This document shows positions 1 through 8,032 of a DNA stretch of 24,354 bases, one piece after another. The position numbers and the translations under genes are program-made. The stretch's first letter is position 1. Each line of letters starts with the position of its first letter. The stretch is from an uncultured Collinsella sp. (GTDB taxonomy: Bacteria > Actinomycetota > Coriobacteriia > Coriobacteriales > Coriobacteriaceae): the NCBI GenBank assembly GCA_902478875.1, contig CABSMZ010000010.1:1-24354 (forward strand), written 5' to 3'. The notes below the pieces were generated by a model. It had not been told where the DNA came from. It ran no database searches and saw only the letters and a list, made by a program, of their open reading frames with translations.

Positions 1-102
1 ATGCTGGTAACGCCGACGCGTCCGCGCAGCCGTGGCTTTGTGGGCAGACATCGCGGCCCTGCGAGCGGCCTTGGTGGCATCGGCGTACCTGCTCTTGGCC
101 AT
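1..102 (-). CDS. Small basic protein, N-terminal part only (runs off the window)
   Basis: An open frame starts with ATG at 102 and runs off the left edge after 34 codons (MAKSRYADATKAARRAAMSA...). A GGAGG ribosome-binding site with about 8 nt spacing lies inside the last codons of moaA, and only 4 nt separate the moaA stop from this start, so the two are almost certainly co-transcribed and translationally coupled. The visible part is rich in Ala, Lys and Arg, with no signal peptide or membrane segment. I do not recognise the family. Position after moaA could suggest a cofactor-related role, but nothing in the residues supports that. The start is well supported; the function is unknown. Confidence 0.6.
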   Translation of the reverse strand, partial: MAKSRYADATKAARRAAMSAHKATAARTRRRYQH

Positions 103-106
103 ATGA

Positions 107-1162
107 TCATCCTCCGATTTGGGACATAAATCGTTGCGTGCCCTCAATTATCGCGTGTTCCTGCGGTTTGTGGGCCACGGCATCGCGCCAAATCGAAAGT
201 ACCCGCATATCATCACCACGGCGCAGCGCCTCACGCACCGAATACTCGGCATCGCTGAACAGGCACGGACGCACGTTGCCATCGGCCGTCAGGCGCAGAC
301 GGTTGCAATTCGCGCAAAAATGGTTGGACATGGCGCTAATAAAGCCAACCGTTCCCGCCGCGCCCGGAAAGTGCCAATAGCGCGCAGGGCCCGCGCCGGC
401 AGGAGCGTCGTTGATGTCGAGCGGCTCGAGCTCGCCCAGTCCCGCCGCGGTGGCCCCGGCATTGATGCGCGCCCGCAGCTCGTCACTCGGCACGGTATCG
501 CTCGCGTCCCACAGCTCGGGATTGAGCGCGGGCGCATGCGGATCCACAGCGCAATGCGAGCTCGTGTGTTCGTCGCCGATGGGCATGTATTCGATAAAGC
601 GCAGGTGGATGGGGCGGTCGAGCGTGAGCCGCGCGAGGGCCGCCACATCCTGGTTGAGCCGGCGCACCACAACGCAGTTGACCTTAACGGGCTCAAAGCC
701 CCAAGCCAGCGCCGCGTCGATGCCGGCCATGGTCTGCTCGAGCCGACCCAGGCGCGTGATCTTTCCAAACAGCGTAGGGTCAAGTGTGTCGAGCGAGATG
801 TTAACGCGGTTAAGCCCCGCGTCTTTGAGCTGCGGCGCCAACTTGGGAAGCAGGGCGCCGTTGGTGGTGAGCGAGATGTCCTCGATCTGCGGAATCGCGC
901 GGATGTCACGAATGAGCGGGATGATACGGCGGCTGACCAGCGGCTCGCCACCCGTCAGGCGCACGCGGCGAATGCCCTCCCCCGCTACCAAGCGCACAAA
1001 GCGGGCGATTTCCTCGGCGCTGAGCAGCTCGTCGTGCGCGCGGGGCGCCACGCCATCGGCCGGCATGCAGTAAATGCAGCGGAAATTGCACTTGTCGGTA
1101 ACGGCAATGCGCAGGTAGTTGATATCGCGGCCAAAGCCGTCATGTTGCACGCGCCCGTCCAC
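107..1162 (-). CDS. moaA: GTP 3',8-cyclase MoaA (molybdenum cofactor biosynthesis)
   Basis: MoaA is the radical-SAM enzyme that, with MoaC, converts GTP to cyclic pyranopterin monophosphate, the first step of molybdopterin synthesis. The 351-residue product is a usual family length. It has the N-terminal radical-SAM cluster motif CxxxCxxC (Cys25, Cys29, Cys32), the SAM-contact motif TGGEPL, and the C-terminal second-cluster motif CxxC-x13-C (Cys283, Cys286, Cys300). It ends in the Gly-Gly tail that MoaA needs for activity. The start is GTG at 1162, chosen because a strong GGGGAGG site lies 6-7 nt upstream and it precedes the conserved GRDINYLRIAVTDKCNFRC block. No other moa genes are visible; the next gene starts 4 nt after the stop. 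Confidence 0.96.
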   Translation of the reverse strand: MDGRVQHDGFGRDINYLRIAVTDKCNFRCIYCMPADGVAPRAHDELLSAEEIARFVRLVAGEGIRRVRLTGGEPLVSRRIIPLIRDIRAIPQIEDISLTTNGALLPKLAPQLKDAGLNRVNISLDTLDPTLFGKITRLGRLEQTMAGIDAALAWGFEPVKVNCVVVRRLNQDVAALARLTLDRPIHLRFIEYMPIGDEHTSSHCAVDPHAPALNPELWDASDTVPSDELRARINAGATAAGLGELEPLDINDAPAGAGPARYWHFPGAAGTVGFISAMSNHFCANCNRLRLTADGNVRPCLFSDAEYSVREALRRGDDMRVLSIWRDAVAHKPQEHAIIEGTQRFMSQIGG

Positions 1163-1294
1163 GCAGCCCTCCCCTCACGCGGCGTTTTATTCTTCGGAAA
1201 ACATAATACCCCACGAGAGAATCACGCCGACACCCGTACGACAGGACAGGTCGCTTCGAGCAAGACCGGCTTCCCAAGCCCATCCTCAACACGC

Positions 1295-1359
1295 AAACCA
1301 TCACAACATTCGATGCTTTTCCCGATTTTGGCGAAAAACGTCGAATGTTGTGATGGTTT
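1295..1359. repeat. 65-bp palindromic repeat, copy 1 (class A)
   Basis: Perfect 19-bp inverted arms at 1295-1313 and 1341-1359 (arm AAACCATCACAACATTCGA) with an inner stretch that pairs further (T-run against A-run), giving a stem of nearly 30 bp. It is identical to the copy at 2537-2601 except for one base (G1333 versus A2575). It lies 39 bp beyond the stop of the nuclease-like gene. There is no long U-run after the stem, so it is not a textbook intrinsic terminator. Confidence 0.9.
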
Positions 1360-1397
1360 ACCCGCCCACGGCACCCCGTAGAAGGACCAAAGCGCCC

Positions 1398-2435
1398 CTA
1401 AAGGCCGCCGTCCCAGTGCCGAATCACGAATTCTCGCAGGTCGTTCTGCCGCTTTTGGAACGCTTCGCTTCGGTCGCACTTAAGGCCCATAGCGAGCGCG
1501 ATGGCGTTCATCGCCCGATGCAATTGCAGCTGATGGGCAAACTGAGTCCCGGTGAGGACGATCATTCTAAAGCCCAGCGCGCTCAGCACGGTCATACGCT
1601 CCGCATCCGACGCGCTGCGCTGTTTATCAAGATGGTCCGAGCCGTTGTATTCAATCCCCGTACCGCTCGCAGGCGCATATACGTCGATCTCGAAATACCC
1701 GGCCTTTGCGAGATACTTGAACTCGCTGGGAACATCGAACCGATGGTTGAGCTCAATCTTGGCGTATCCCAGCCCTCCCTGGGAACGTTTTGCTACGACC
1801 ATGATTGCGGTGGCCGTCTCCATGGGCGAACGCGCGCCATCGTGCACGCGCTTGAGCACGGCGGCCGCGCGTATAGCCCCCTGACGAGATCGGTTCTCAT
1901 TGCAATAAGCAATCAAATCGGCAACGGTATACCTCTGCCCCATCTCAATATAATCGCCTGTCGACAGATGATTCAAATGGTATCGGGCACAGATTTCGTA
2001 GCCATATTCCAGCTGCTCGGGCTCGCTCATCCACGAACCCGCTTGGACAAAACACATGACCTCATCAACCACCAGAAGGCCCTCTGCCACCTCGATAAGA
2101 TGGCCTGGAGGTATCGGCGCCCCAAATACGTGACACCTAAATCCAGCCGGCGTCGAACGCTCAAAATCGAAGTTGACGAGCGTGTCGATGTGATCGAGCT
2201 CTTCTCGTGGAATACCGAGCGAAACCAGATAGTCGGTAACGATCCCAACTGCCGTTGAAGCCCTCAGCCCCTTGGCATCGAGCCCCAATTTGGGCAGGTC
2301 CGCAGTCGGCTCCGCCTCGTTGGCAAGCGAGTCCTCATCGTATAGGCTGCTTGCTCGCGAGAGCGGCTCGGACGGGCGCGCCACGTTGTGGTACAGCCAG
2401 GCAGTCTTATGGGACAGGACGATCGGCAGGTCCAT
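1398..2435 (-). CDS. DUF559/Vsr-fold endonuclease-like protein
   Basis: The 345-residue product has a C-terminal half resembling the DUF559 (PF04480) domain found in many actinobacterial proteins, related to the very-short-patch-repair/PD-(D/E)XK nuclease fold. The ARSPMETATAIMV block (about 201-213) leads into FEIDVYAP (Asp251), GIEYNGSDH (Glu262, His268) and a DAER motif (Arg280), then LSALGFRMIVLT. Asp251 and Glu262 are the likely catalytic acids. The N-terminal half is not recognised; proteins of this layout are often labelled AbiEi-like or endonuclease-domain proteins. The start ATG at 2435 has a GGAGG site about 5 nt upstream. The gene stands alone between two near-identical 65-bp palindromes. 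DNA repair or defence are both possible roles; the substrate is unknown. Confidence 0.8.
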   Translation of the reverse strand: MDLPIVLSHKTAWLYHNVARPSEPLSRASSLYDEDSLANEAEPTADLPKLGLDAKGLRASTAVGIVTDYLVSLGIPREELDHIDTLVNFDFERSTPAGFRCHVFGAPIPPGHLIEVAEGLLVVDEVMCFVQAGSWMSEPEQLEYGYEICARYHLNHLSTGDYIEMGQRYTVADLIAYCNENRSRQGAIRAAAVLKRVHDGARSPMETATAIMVVAKRSQGGLGYAKIELNHRFDVPSEFKYLAKAGYFEIDVYAPASGTGIEYNGSDHLDKQRSASDAERMTVLSALGFRMIVLTGTQFAHQLQLHRAMNAIALAMGLKCDRSEAFQKRQNDLREFVIRHWDGGL

Positions 2436-2536
2436 GAGCCCTCCAATGGAGTCGGATAACCAACCTTATTCCCCTGCCCACGGGTCCGCACACCTTCGTG
2501 CGCAAGAAAGCGATTCCACCCGATCGAGTGGCAGAA

Positions 2537-2601
2537 AAACCATCACAACATTCGATGCTTTTCCCGATTTTGGCAAAAAACGTCGAATGTTGTGATGGTT
2601 T
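2537..2601. repeat. 65-bp palindromic repeat, copy 2 (class A)
   Basis: Arms at 2537-2555 and 2583-2601 are a perfect 19-bp inverted repeat; 64 of 65 bases match the copy at 1295-1359. It lies about 50 bp beyond the stop of the ABC exporter operon and about 100 bp upstream of the nuclease-like gene, so each copy follows a minus-strand gene. Confidence 0.9.
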
Positions 2602-2650
2602 GAGGCGAGGTGAGGGGCACGGAGAGATCAAAGCATCGTGCTCGAACGGG

Positions 2651-4549
2651 TTAATCCAGCTCTTTTAAGCCATGCGCCAGCTGCCAGTACTCGCCGTGCT
2701 GGGCGAGCAGCTCTTCGTGCGTGCCGCGCTCGATGATGCGGCCGCGTTCGAGGACCATGATGGCGTCGGCGTCGCGGACAGTGGACAGGCGGTGCGCGAT
2801 CATAAACGTGGTGCGACCGCGCATGATGCGGTCCATACCGCGCTCGATGAACTTTTCGGTACGCGTGTCGATGGAACTCGTGGCCTCGTCCAGGATGAGC
2901 ACCGGCGGATCGGCGACGGCCACGCGCGCGATGGCGAGCAGCTGACGCTGACCCTGCGACAGGTTGGCGCCGTCGGCCGTAACCGGTGTGTCGTACCCTC
3001 TAGGCAGGCGGCGGATAAACGAGTCGGCGCAGGCGGCCTCGGCAGCGGCGCGTACCTCCTCGTCGGTCGCGTCGAGCTTGCCAAAGCGGATGTTCTGCGC
3101 AATGGTGCCGCTAAACAGGTGCGTGTCCTGCAGCACAATGCCGAGCGACCCGCGCAGGCTGGCCTTGGCAATGTGCTTGACGTCGATGCCGTCGTACGTG
3201 ATCTCGCCGTCATCGACCTCGTAGAAGCGGTTGATGAGGTTGGTGATGGTCGTCTTTCCGGCGCCCGTCGAGCCCACAAACGCGATCTTTTGCCCTGGCT
3301 TGGCAAACAGGTTGAGATCCGTGAGCACACGGGTGCCCGGCACGTAGGAAAAGTCCACGGCATGGAAGCGCACGTCGCCGGCAAGCGGGACCAAGCCGCA
3401 CGTGAGCTCGGTGCCGTCGGCGGCCACCGCGCGGCCCGACTCATCAACGGCTGCCACGTCATGCAAGTGCCCGTACGCGCCCACGCCCTGGCCCTCGGGA
3501 ATCTTCCACGCCCACGCGGCGTCGCCCGTCTGCACCAGCTCCACGCAGCCCTCGTCCACCTCGGGCTTAAGGTCCATAGCCGCAAACAGGCGCTCGGCAC
3601 CGGCCAACGCATTGAGCAAGAAGTTGCCCAGCTGCGTAAACTGGTTGATGGGCATGGCCGCCTGGCGAACGAAGACCAGGTAGCTTGCAAGCGCGCCCAC
3701 ATCGGCCAGGCCCTTGATGCAGAGCATGCCGCCCGCCACGGCGACGATGGCATAGTTGACGTAGCCAATCACGACGGTCATGGGCACCATGGAGTTAGCA
3801 TAGCTCACGGCGGCGGTGCCGGTGCGGCGAAGCTCGTCGTTGCGGCAGGTGAAGCCGGCGACATTCGCTGCCTCGCGGTTAAAGACCTTGATGACCTTTT
3901 GGCCCGAGACCATCTCTTCGATATATCCGTCCAGGTCGCCAAGCGATGCCTGCTGGGCGGCAAAGAAACGCTTAGAACGCGCGCCCGAGTAGCGCGCATA
4001 CAGCACAATGGCCGCATCGCACACGAGTGTGATAATCGTGAGCTGCCAGTTAAGGATGATGAGCATGGCCGTGGTGCCCACAACCTGAATAGCGGCCTGA
4101 ATCACGTTGGCAAAGCTGTTGTTGAGCGCCTCGGAGACAGTGTCGACGTCGTTGGTGAAAAAACTCATGATGTCGCCCGAGCGCGTGCTGTCAAAATAAC
4201 TGAGCGGCAGCGTCTGGATGTGCGCGAACAGGTCGCGGCGAATATCGGACACCACGCGTTGGGCCGCGCGCACCATGATCTGCGAGTAGCCCAGGGCCGA
4301 GAGCACGCCCGCGGCGTAGATGATCGCCGTCAGGATGACCTGCTTGGCGAGCAGTTCCTTCCCGCCCGTGGCCAAACCGTTAACGATGGGGCGCACCATG
4401 TAGGTGCCGGCGAGGCTCGCGATGGCGGCGACGGAGGCGAGCACGCCCACCGCGAGCAACGAGAACTTGGCATGCCCCATGTAGGAGAGCAAGCGGCGCA
4501 CCGTGCGCTTGAGGTCGGCCGGGCGTGCTTGGGCTGCGGTCTTAGGCAT
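2651..4549 (-). CDS. ABC exporter, fused permease/ATPase, canonical subunit
   Basis: Second subunit of a heterodimeric ABC exporter in the cytoplasmic membrane. The 632-residue product has a six-helix transmembrane domain (about 25-320) and an ATPase domain with Walker A GSTGAGKT (426-433), signature LSQGQ (530-534), Walker B LILDE with catalytic Glu555, and the switch His586 (IAHRLST). An insert of roughly 50 residues (about 340-390) separates the two domains and is longer than usual. The start ATG at 4549 overlaps the end of the upstream subunit gene by 8 bp and has a GGGGG site in front, which indicates translational coupling. The same frame stays open upstream, but that part overlaps the other gene and lacks its own start signal. 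Likely substrate: drugs or lipids; not determinable here. Confidence 0.93.
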   Translation of the reverse strand: MPKTAAQARPADLKRTVRRLLSYMGHAKFSLLAVGVLASVAAIASLAGTYMVRPIVNGLATGGKELLAKQVILTAIIYAAGVLSALGYSQIMVRAAQRVVSDIRRDLFAHIQTLPLSYFDSTRSGDIMSFFTNDVDTVSEALNNSFANVIQAAIQVVGTTAMLIILNWQLTIITLVCDAAIVLYARYSGARSKRFFAAQQASLGDLDGYIEEMVSGQKVIKVFNREAANVAGFTCRNDELRRTGTAAVSYANSMVPMTVVIGYVNYAIVAVAGGMLCIKGLADVGALASYLVFVRQAAMPINQFTQLGNFLLNALAGAERLFAAMDLKPEVDEGCVELVQTGDAAWAWKIPEGQGVGAYGHLHDVAAVDESGRAVAADGTELTCGLVPLAGDVRFHAVDFSYVPGTRVLTDLNLFAKPGQKIAFVGSTGAGKTTITNLINRFYEVDDGEITYDGIDVKHIAKASLRGSLGIVLQDTHLFSGTIAQNIRFGKLDATDEEVRAAAEAACADSFIRRLPRGYDTPVTADGANLSQGQRQLLAIARVAVADPPVLILDEATSSIDTRTEKFIERGMDRIMRGRTTFMIAHRLSTVRDADAIMVLERGRIIERGTHEELLAQHGEYWQLAHGLKELD

Positions 4550-6371
4550 GGCGCTCACCCCCTTCCAAGGGTGATCCGAATGCGACGGAGGAAAACGGAT
4601 CATTCGCGCAGCCACCGTCGTTGCCATCGCCGGCGTCCGCGTTCCCCGCAAACTCCATCTGCGAGGCGTAAATCTCCTGGTAGATGTTGTCGCCCGCCAG
4701 CAGCTCCTCGTGCGTGCCCACGCCGTGGACACGACCGTCGTCCAACACCACAATGCGATCGGCATCCATGACGCTCGCGATACGCTGGGCGATGATGAGC
4801 ACGGTCGTATCGGAAATCCGAGCGATGTGCTCGCGAATCTTAGCGTCGGTCGCCATATCGACCGCGCTGGTGGAGTCATCAAAAATGAGCACGCGCGGAT
4901 GCTTGAGCAGCGTGCGCGCGATGCACAGGCGTTGCTTCTGGCCACCCGAAACACCAGCGCCGCCTTGGCCCAACTCGCCGTCCAGCCCGCCGATGCGATC
5001 AAGGAACTCGTCCACGCACGCCGCGCGGCAAGCCGCGAGGAGTTCATCGTCCGACGCCTGCGGATTGCCCCACTGCAGGTTCTCGCGCACGGTACCCGTA
5101 AACAGCACGTTCTTTTGCAGCACAATGCCCACGGCGTCGCGTAGGGTCGCGAGGTCGTAGTCACGCACGTCACGTCCGCCCACAAGCACGGCGCCCTCGG
5201 TAGCGTCGTACAGGCGCGCAATCAGCTGCACAAGCGAGCTCTTGCCCGATCCCGTACCGCCGAGGATGCCCACCGTCGAGCCGCTCTCGATGCGAAGGTC
5301 GATATGCTCGAGCACATCCTCGTCTGCATCCGCGCGGTATTTAAAGGAAACGTCGCGAAACTCGATACTGCCGTCCGCTGGTGCCGCAATCGCGAGGTCT
5401 CCCGCGGGGTTGGCGATAAAGGGTTCCTCATCGAGCACCTCGGCGATACGGCCCACACTCGTAAGAGCGCGCGTGAGCAGCAAAAACACGTTAGAAATCA
5501 TCATGAGCGAATTCATGATCAGCAGCACGTAGCTCATAAAGCCCGTGAGCGAGCCCACGCCCAGCTTGCCGGCGAGAATCATGCGGCCGCCAATCCACAG
5601 GATGGAGAGCGCAGCCACGTACATCGACAGCTGAAACACCGGCAGGTTGAGCACCGCGCTGCCAAAGGTCTTTGTCGCAGTGCGCGCAAGCTCGGTATTG
5701 ACTGCGTCGAACTTGGCCTCCTCGTGCTCGGTACGAACGTAGGCCTTGACGGCACGCACGGCGGTGAGGTCTTCCTGTACCACGCCGTTGAGGTGGTCCA
5801 TCGAGGTCTGGAGTTGGCGGTAGAGCGGACTGACGCGATAGGTGATGACGCCCAGTACGATTGCCAGCACGGGCAAGATGATCGCAAAGACGGTGGCGAG
5901 CGGGCGCGACAGCATCAGCGCGTAGATAAGGCCGACGATAAGCGTCACCGGGCCGCGCACCATAGGGCGAAAGCCGTTGCCCACAGCATTTTGGATAACG
6001 GTGATGTCCGTGGTCATGCGGGTGACGAGCGAGCTGGCGTCGTAGTTGTCCAGGTTACCAAAAGCGAGCGTCTGAATCTTTTTGTACTCGGCCTCGCGCA
6101 GGTTAGTGCCTAGGCCCGAGGCAACGCGGGCGGACGTGCGGGCATAACCCAAGCCCAGTACCAGCGAAAGCGCAGCGCACACCAACATGTACGCGCCCTG
6201 CAGCAGCATGTAGTTGATATCACCCGCAGGCACGCCCACATCGATGATGTTGGCCATGATGACCGGGATAAACAGCTCGAGCACCGTCTCGACCGACACA
6301 AAGAACACGCCGAGGATGGCATCGCGACGGTATGCCCCTAGATAGGAAAACAGTATTTTGAGATTGCGCAC
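4542..6371 (-). CDS. ABC exporter, fused permease/ATPase, degenerate-site subunit
   Basis: First gene of the exporter operon: 609 residues with an N-terminal transmembrane domain (about 15-310) and an ATPase domain. Walker A is GGTGSGKS (371-378) and the signature VSGGQ (474-478), but the catalytic Glu after Walker B is Asp499 (LIFDD) and the switch His is Gln529 (IIAQR). This pair of changes is the hallmark of the degenerate-site half of heterodimeric exporters such as TM287/288 and BmrC/BmrD, so this protein should pair with the product of 2651-4549. The start is GTG at 6371; the nearest G-rich site (GGGGG) is about 12 nt away, so the start is somewhat less certain. A short acidic, Gly/Asn-rich tail (about 575-609) follows the ATPase domain. 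Confidence 0.92.
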   Translation of the reverse strand: MRNLKILFSYLGAYRRDAILGVFFVSVETVLELFIPVIMANIIDVGVPAGDINYMLLQGAYMLVCAALSLVLGLGYARTSARVASGLGTNLREAEYKKIQTLAFGNLDNYDASSLVTRMTTDITVIQNAVGNGFRPMVRGPVTLIVGLIYALMLSRPLATVFAIILPVLAIVLGVITYRVSPLYRQLQTSMDHLNGVVQEDLTAVRAVKAYVRTEHEEAKFDAVNTELARTATKTFGSAVLNLPVFQLSMYVAALSILWIGGRMILAGKLGVGSLTGFMSYVLLIMNSLMMISNVFLLLTRALTSVGRIAEVLDEEPFIANPAGDLAIAAPADGSIEFRDVSFKYRADADEDVLEHIDLRIESGSTVGILGGTGSGKSSLVQLIARLYDATEGAVLVGGRDVRDYDLATLRDAVGIVLQKNVLFTGTVRENLQWGNPQASDDELLAACRAACVDEFLDRIGGLDGELGQGGAGVSGGQKQRLCIARTLLKHPRVLIFDDSTSAVDMATDAKIREHIARISDTTVLIIAQRIASVMDADRIVVLDDGRVHGVGTHEELLAGDNIYQEIYASQMEFAGNADAGDGNDGGCANDPFSSVAFGSPLEGGERHA

Positions 6372-6412
6372 GCAGGTTCAACCCCCATCAAACGTTGTTC
6401 GCAAACGCACGT

Positions 6413-6440
6413 ATTATTGCGCGCCGAATAATGGTGTCAA
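6413..6440 (-). promoter_or_regulatory. Promoter of the ABC exporter operon with a repeated operator-like motif
   Basis: On the minus strand TTGACA (6440-6435) is followed after 16 nt by AATAAT (6418-6413), a strong sigma-A-type promoter about 40 bp before the GTG start. An 11-bp motif (minus strand CACCATTATTC, 6436-6426) overlaps the -35 and spacer and recurs at 6523-6513, suggesting a repressor or activator site. Confidence 0.6.
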
Positions 6441-6558
6441 GTATTCCGAAATCGTTTTCTGCAAGGTTAGCGCCGGCGGCGAGTTCTCGTGATGTGTGTC
6501 CATATTCACTCGGAATAATGGTGCGCGAGACTTTTTCGCTTCGGCGTCAACACAAACC

Positions 6559-6589
6559 TTGACTCTACAATCGTTGTAGGGTTTTCACT
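6559..6589 (+). promoter_or_regulatory. MerR-type promoter/operator of the MATE-merR operon
   Basis: TTGACT (6559-6564) is separated by 19 bp from TTCACT (6584-6589), and a perfect dyad CTACAA-TCG-TTGTAG (6565-6579) fills the spacer. An over-long 19-bp spacer holding a dyad is the standard MerR-family arrangement, in which the bound regulator distorts DNA to bring -35 and -10 into register. It closely resembles the BmrR-type promoter. The regulator is presumably the MerR protein encoded two genes down, so the operon would be self-regulated. Confidence 0.7.
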
Positions 6590-6629
6590 ACACTGGTACG
6601 TAAACGAACCCAGCCAGGAAGCCCCGCCC

Positions 6630-7976
6630 ATGGAACACGACCTCACACGCGGCAATGTCCTTAAGACCATCGCGGTCTTTGCCCTGCCTTATATGCTCTC
6701 GTACTTTTTGCAGATGCTCTACGGCATGGCCGACCTGTACATGATGGGGCAGTTTAGCGGCGCCGCCGGCATCACCGCCGTGGGCAATGGTGCGCAGACG
6801 CTCTATATCATTACCGTGACGCTCGTGGGTCTAGCCATGGGAACGACGGTCATCGTCGGCCACGCCGTGGGTTCGCGCCGCTTCGACCGCGCCGAGACCG
6901 CCATCGGCAACACCATCACGCTCTTTATGGGCGTCTCGGTGGTGCTGGCCGCTGTCCTGCTTGCATTGTGTCCGCAGATTGTGGCACTCATTGGCACGCC
7001 GGCCGAGGCAGTCGAAGGAACCGCCGCCTACCTGCGTATCTGCTTTGTCGGCATTCCGTTTATCGCCGCATACAACATTCTTTCGGCCATCTTTCGCGGG
7101 CTGGGCGATTCGCGCTCGCCCATGTACGTGATCGGCGTGGCGTGCATCATTAACATCGCGCTCGATTTTCTGTTTATCGGGCACATGGGGCTCGGCCCCG
7201 TGGGCGCGGCGCTCGGCACGGTAACCGCCCAGACGGCCAGCGTTGCCCTCGCACTCGTGTGGCTCAAGAGCCGCCGCACGAACATCCACGTTAAGCGCAG
7301 CGACCTGCGCCCCCAGCCCGAGGTGCTCGGCAGCATTCTTAAGATCGGCGTGCCCGTGGCCGTGCAGGACGGCTGCATCCAGGTGGCGTTTATGTTCATC
7401 ACCGTCATTGCCAACCACCGAGGGCTCGTCGACGCCGCCGCCGTGGGCCTGGTCGAGAAGATGATCAGCTTTTTGTTCATTGTGCCGAGTTCCATGGGTG
7501 CCACCGTCAGCGCGCTCACGGCGCAAAACGCCGGCGCGGGCAAGGGCGACCGCGCATGTCAGGTGCTTAAAGACGCCATGACGATCTCGGTGGTGTACGG
7601 TTGCCTGATCACGGTGCTGATGTGGCTGGTGGCGCCGGCGTTTATTGGCTTTTTTGCCAAGGACCCCGCGGTGGTCGCGGCCGGTACCGGCTATATGCAC
7701 AGTTATATTTTCGATGCAATCTTTGCCGGCATCCACATTTGCTTTAGCGGCTTTTTCGCTGCATACGGCAAGAGCTATATCGGCTTTGCGCACAACGTGC
7801 TGGCCGTGGCGCTCATTCGCGTGCCGGGCGCTTGGCTGCTGTCGAACGCCTATTCCGACACGCTGTTTCCCATGGGCATCGCGTCGCCGTGCGGATCGAT
7901 TTTGTCGGCAGCCATCTGTGTTGTCGCGTTTACCGTGCTCAACCGGCGCGGGGCTTTTGACAAGCTGGTGGCGTAG
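6630..7976 (+). CDS. MATE-family multidrug efflux transporter
   Basis: A 448-residue integral membrane protein with about twelve hydrophobic segments in two similar halves, the MATE (MOP superfamily) layout; these proteins export cationic drugs in exchange for Na+ or H+. Family-like stretches include the N-terminal LKTIAVFALPYMLSYFLQMLYGMADLYMMG and the loop FRGLGDSRSPMY near residue 153, with the equivalent second-half motif around NAGAGKGDRA. The start ATG at 6630 has an AGGAAG site about 10 nt upstream. It is the first gene of an operon with a MerR regulator 56 nt downstream, behind a MerR-type promoter, so expression is probably induced by the compounds it exports. The exact substrate is not inferable. 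Confidence 0.93.
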   Translation: MEHDLTRGNVLKTIAVFALPYMLSYFLQMLYGMADLYMMGQFSGAAGITAVGNGAQTLYIITVTLVGLAMGTTVIVGHAVGSRRFDRAETAIGNTITLFMGVSVVLAAVLLALCPQIVALIGTPAEAVEGTAAYLRICFVGIPFIAAYNILSAIFRGLGDSRSPMYVIGVACIINIALDFLFIGHMGLGPVGAALGTVTAQTASVALALVWLKSRRTNIHVKRSDLRPQPEVLGSILKIGVPVAVQDGCIQVAFMFITVIANHRGLVDAAAVGLVEKMISFLFIVPSSMGATVSALTAQNAGAGKGDRACQVLKDAMTISVVYGCLITVLMWLVAPAFIGFFAKDPAVVAAGTGYMHSYIFDAIFAGIHICFSGFFAAYGKSYIGFAHNVLAVALIRVPGAWLLSNAYSDTLFPMGIASPCGSILSAAICVVAFTVLNRRGAFDKLVA

Positions 7977-8032
7977 CGGGGCAACGCAGGCCTGGCGCCC
8001 CTTCCCTGTTTTTTACCGAAAGGAGCGGTCCT

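Noticed and set aside
119..1381. 420-codon plus-strand open frame opposite moaA
   Set aside because: Antisense shadow in GC-rich DNA; no family signal, while the minus strand encodes a complete MoaA with a good ribosome-binding site.
4550..5221. N-terminal extension of the second ABC subunit (856-residue version)
   Set aside because: The extra 224 residues lie in the wrong frame across the upstream ABC gene; the true start at 4549 has its own site and yields the family length.
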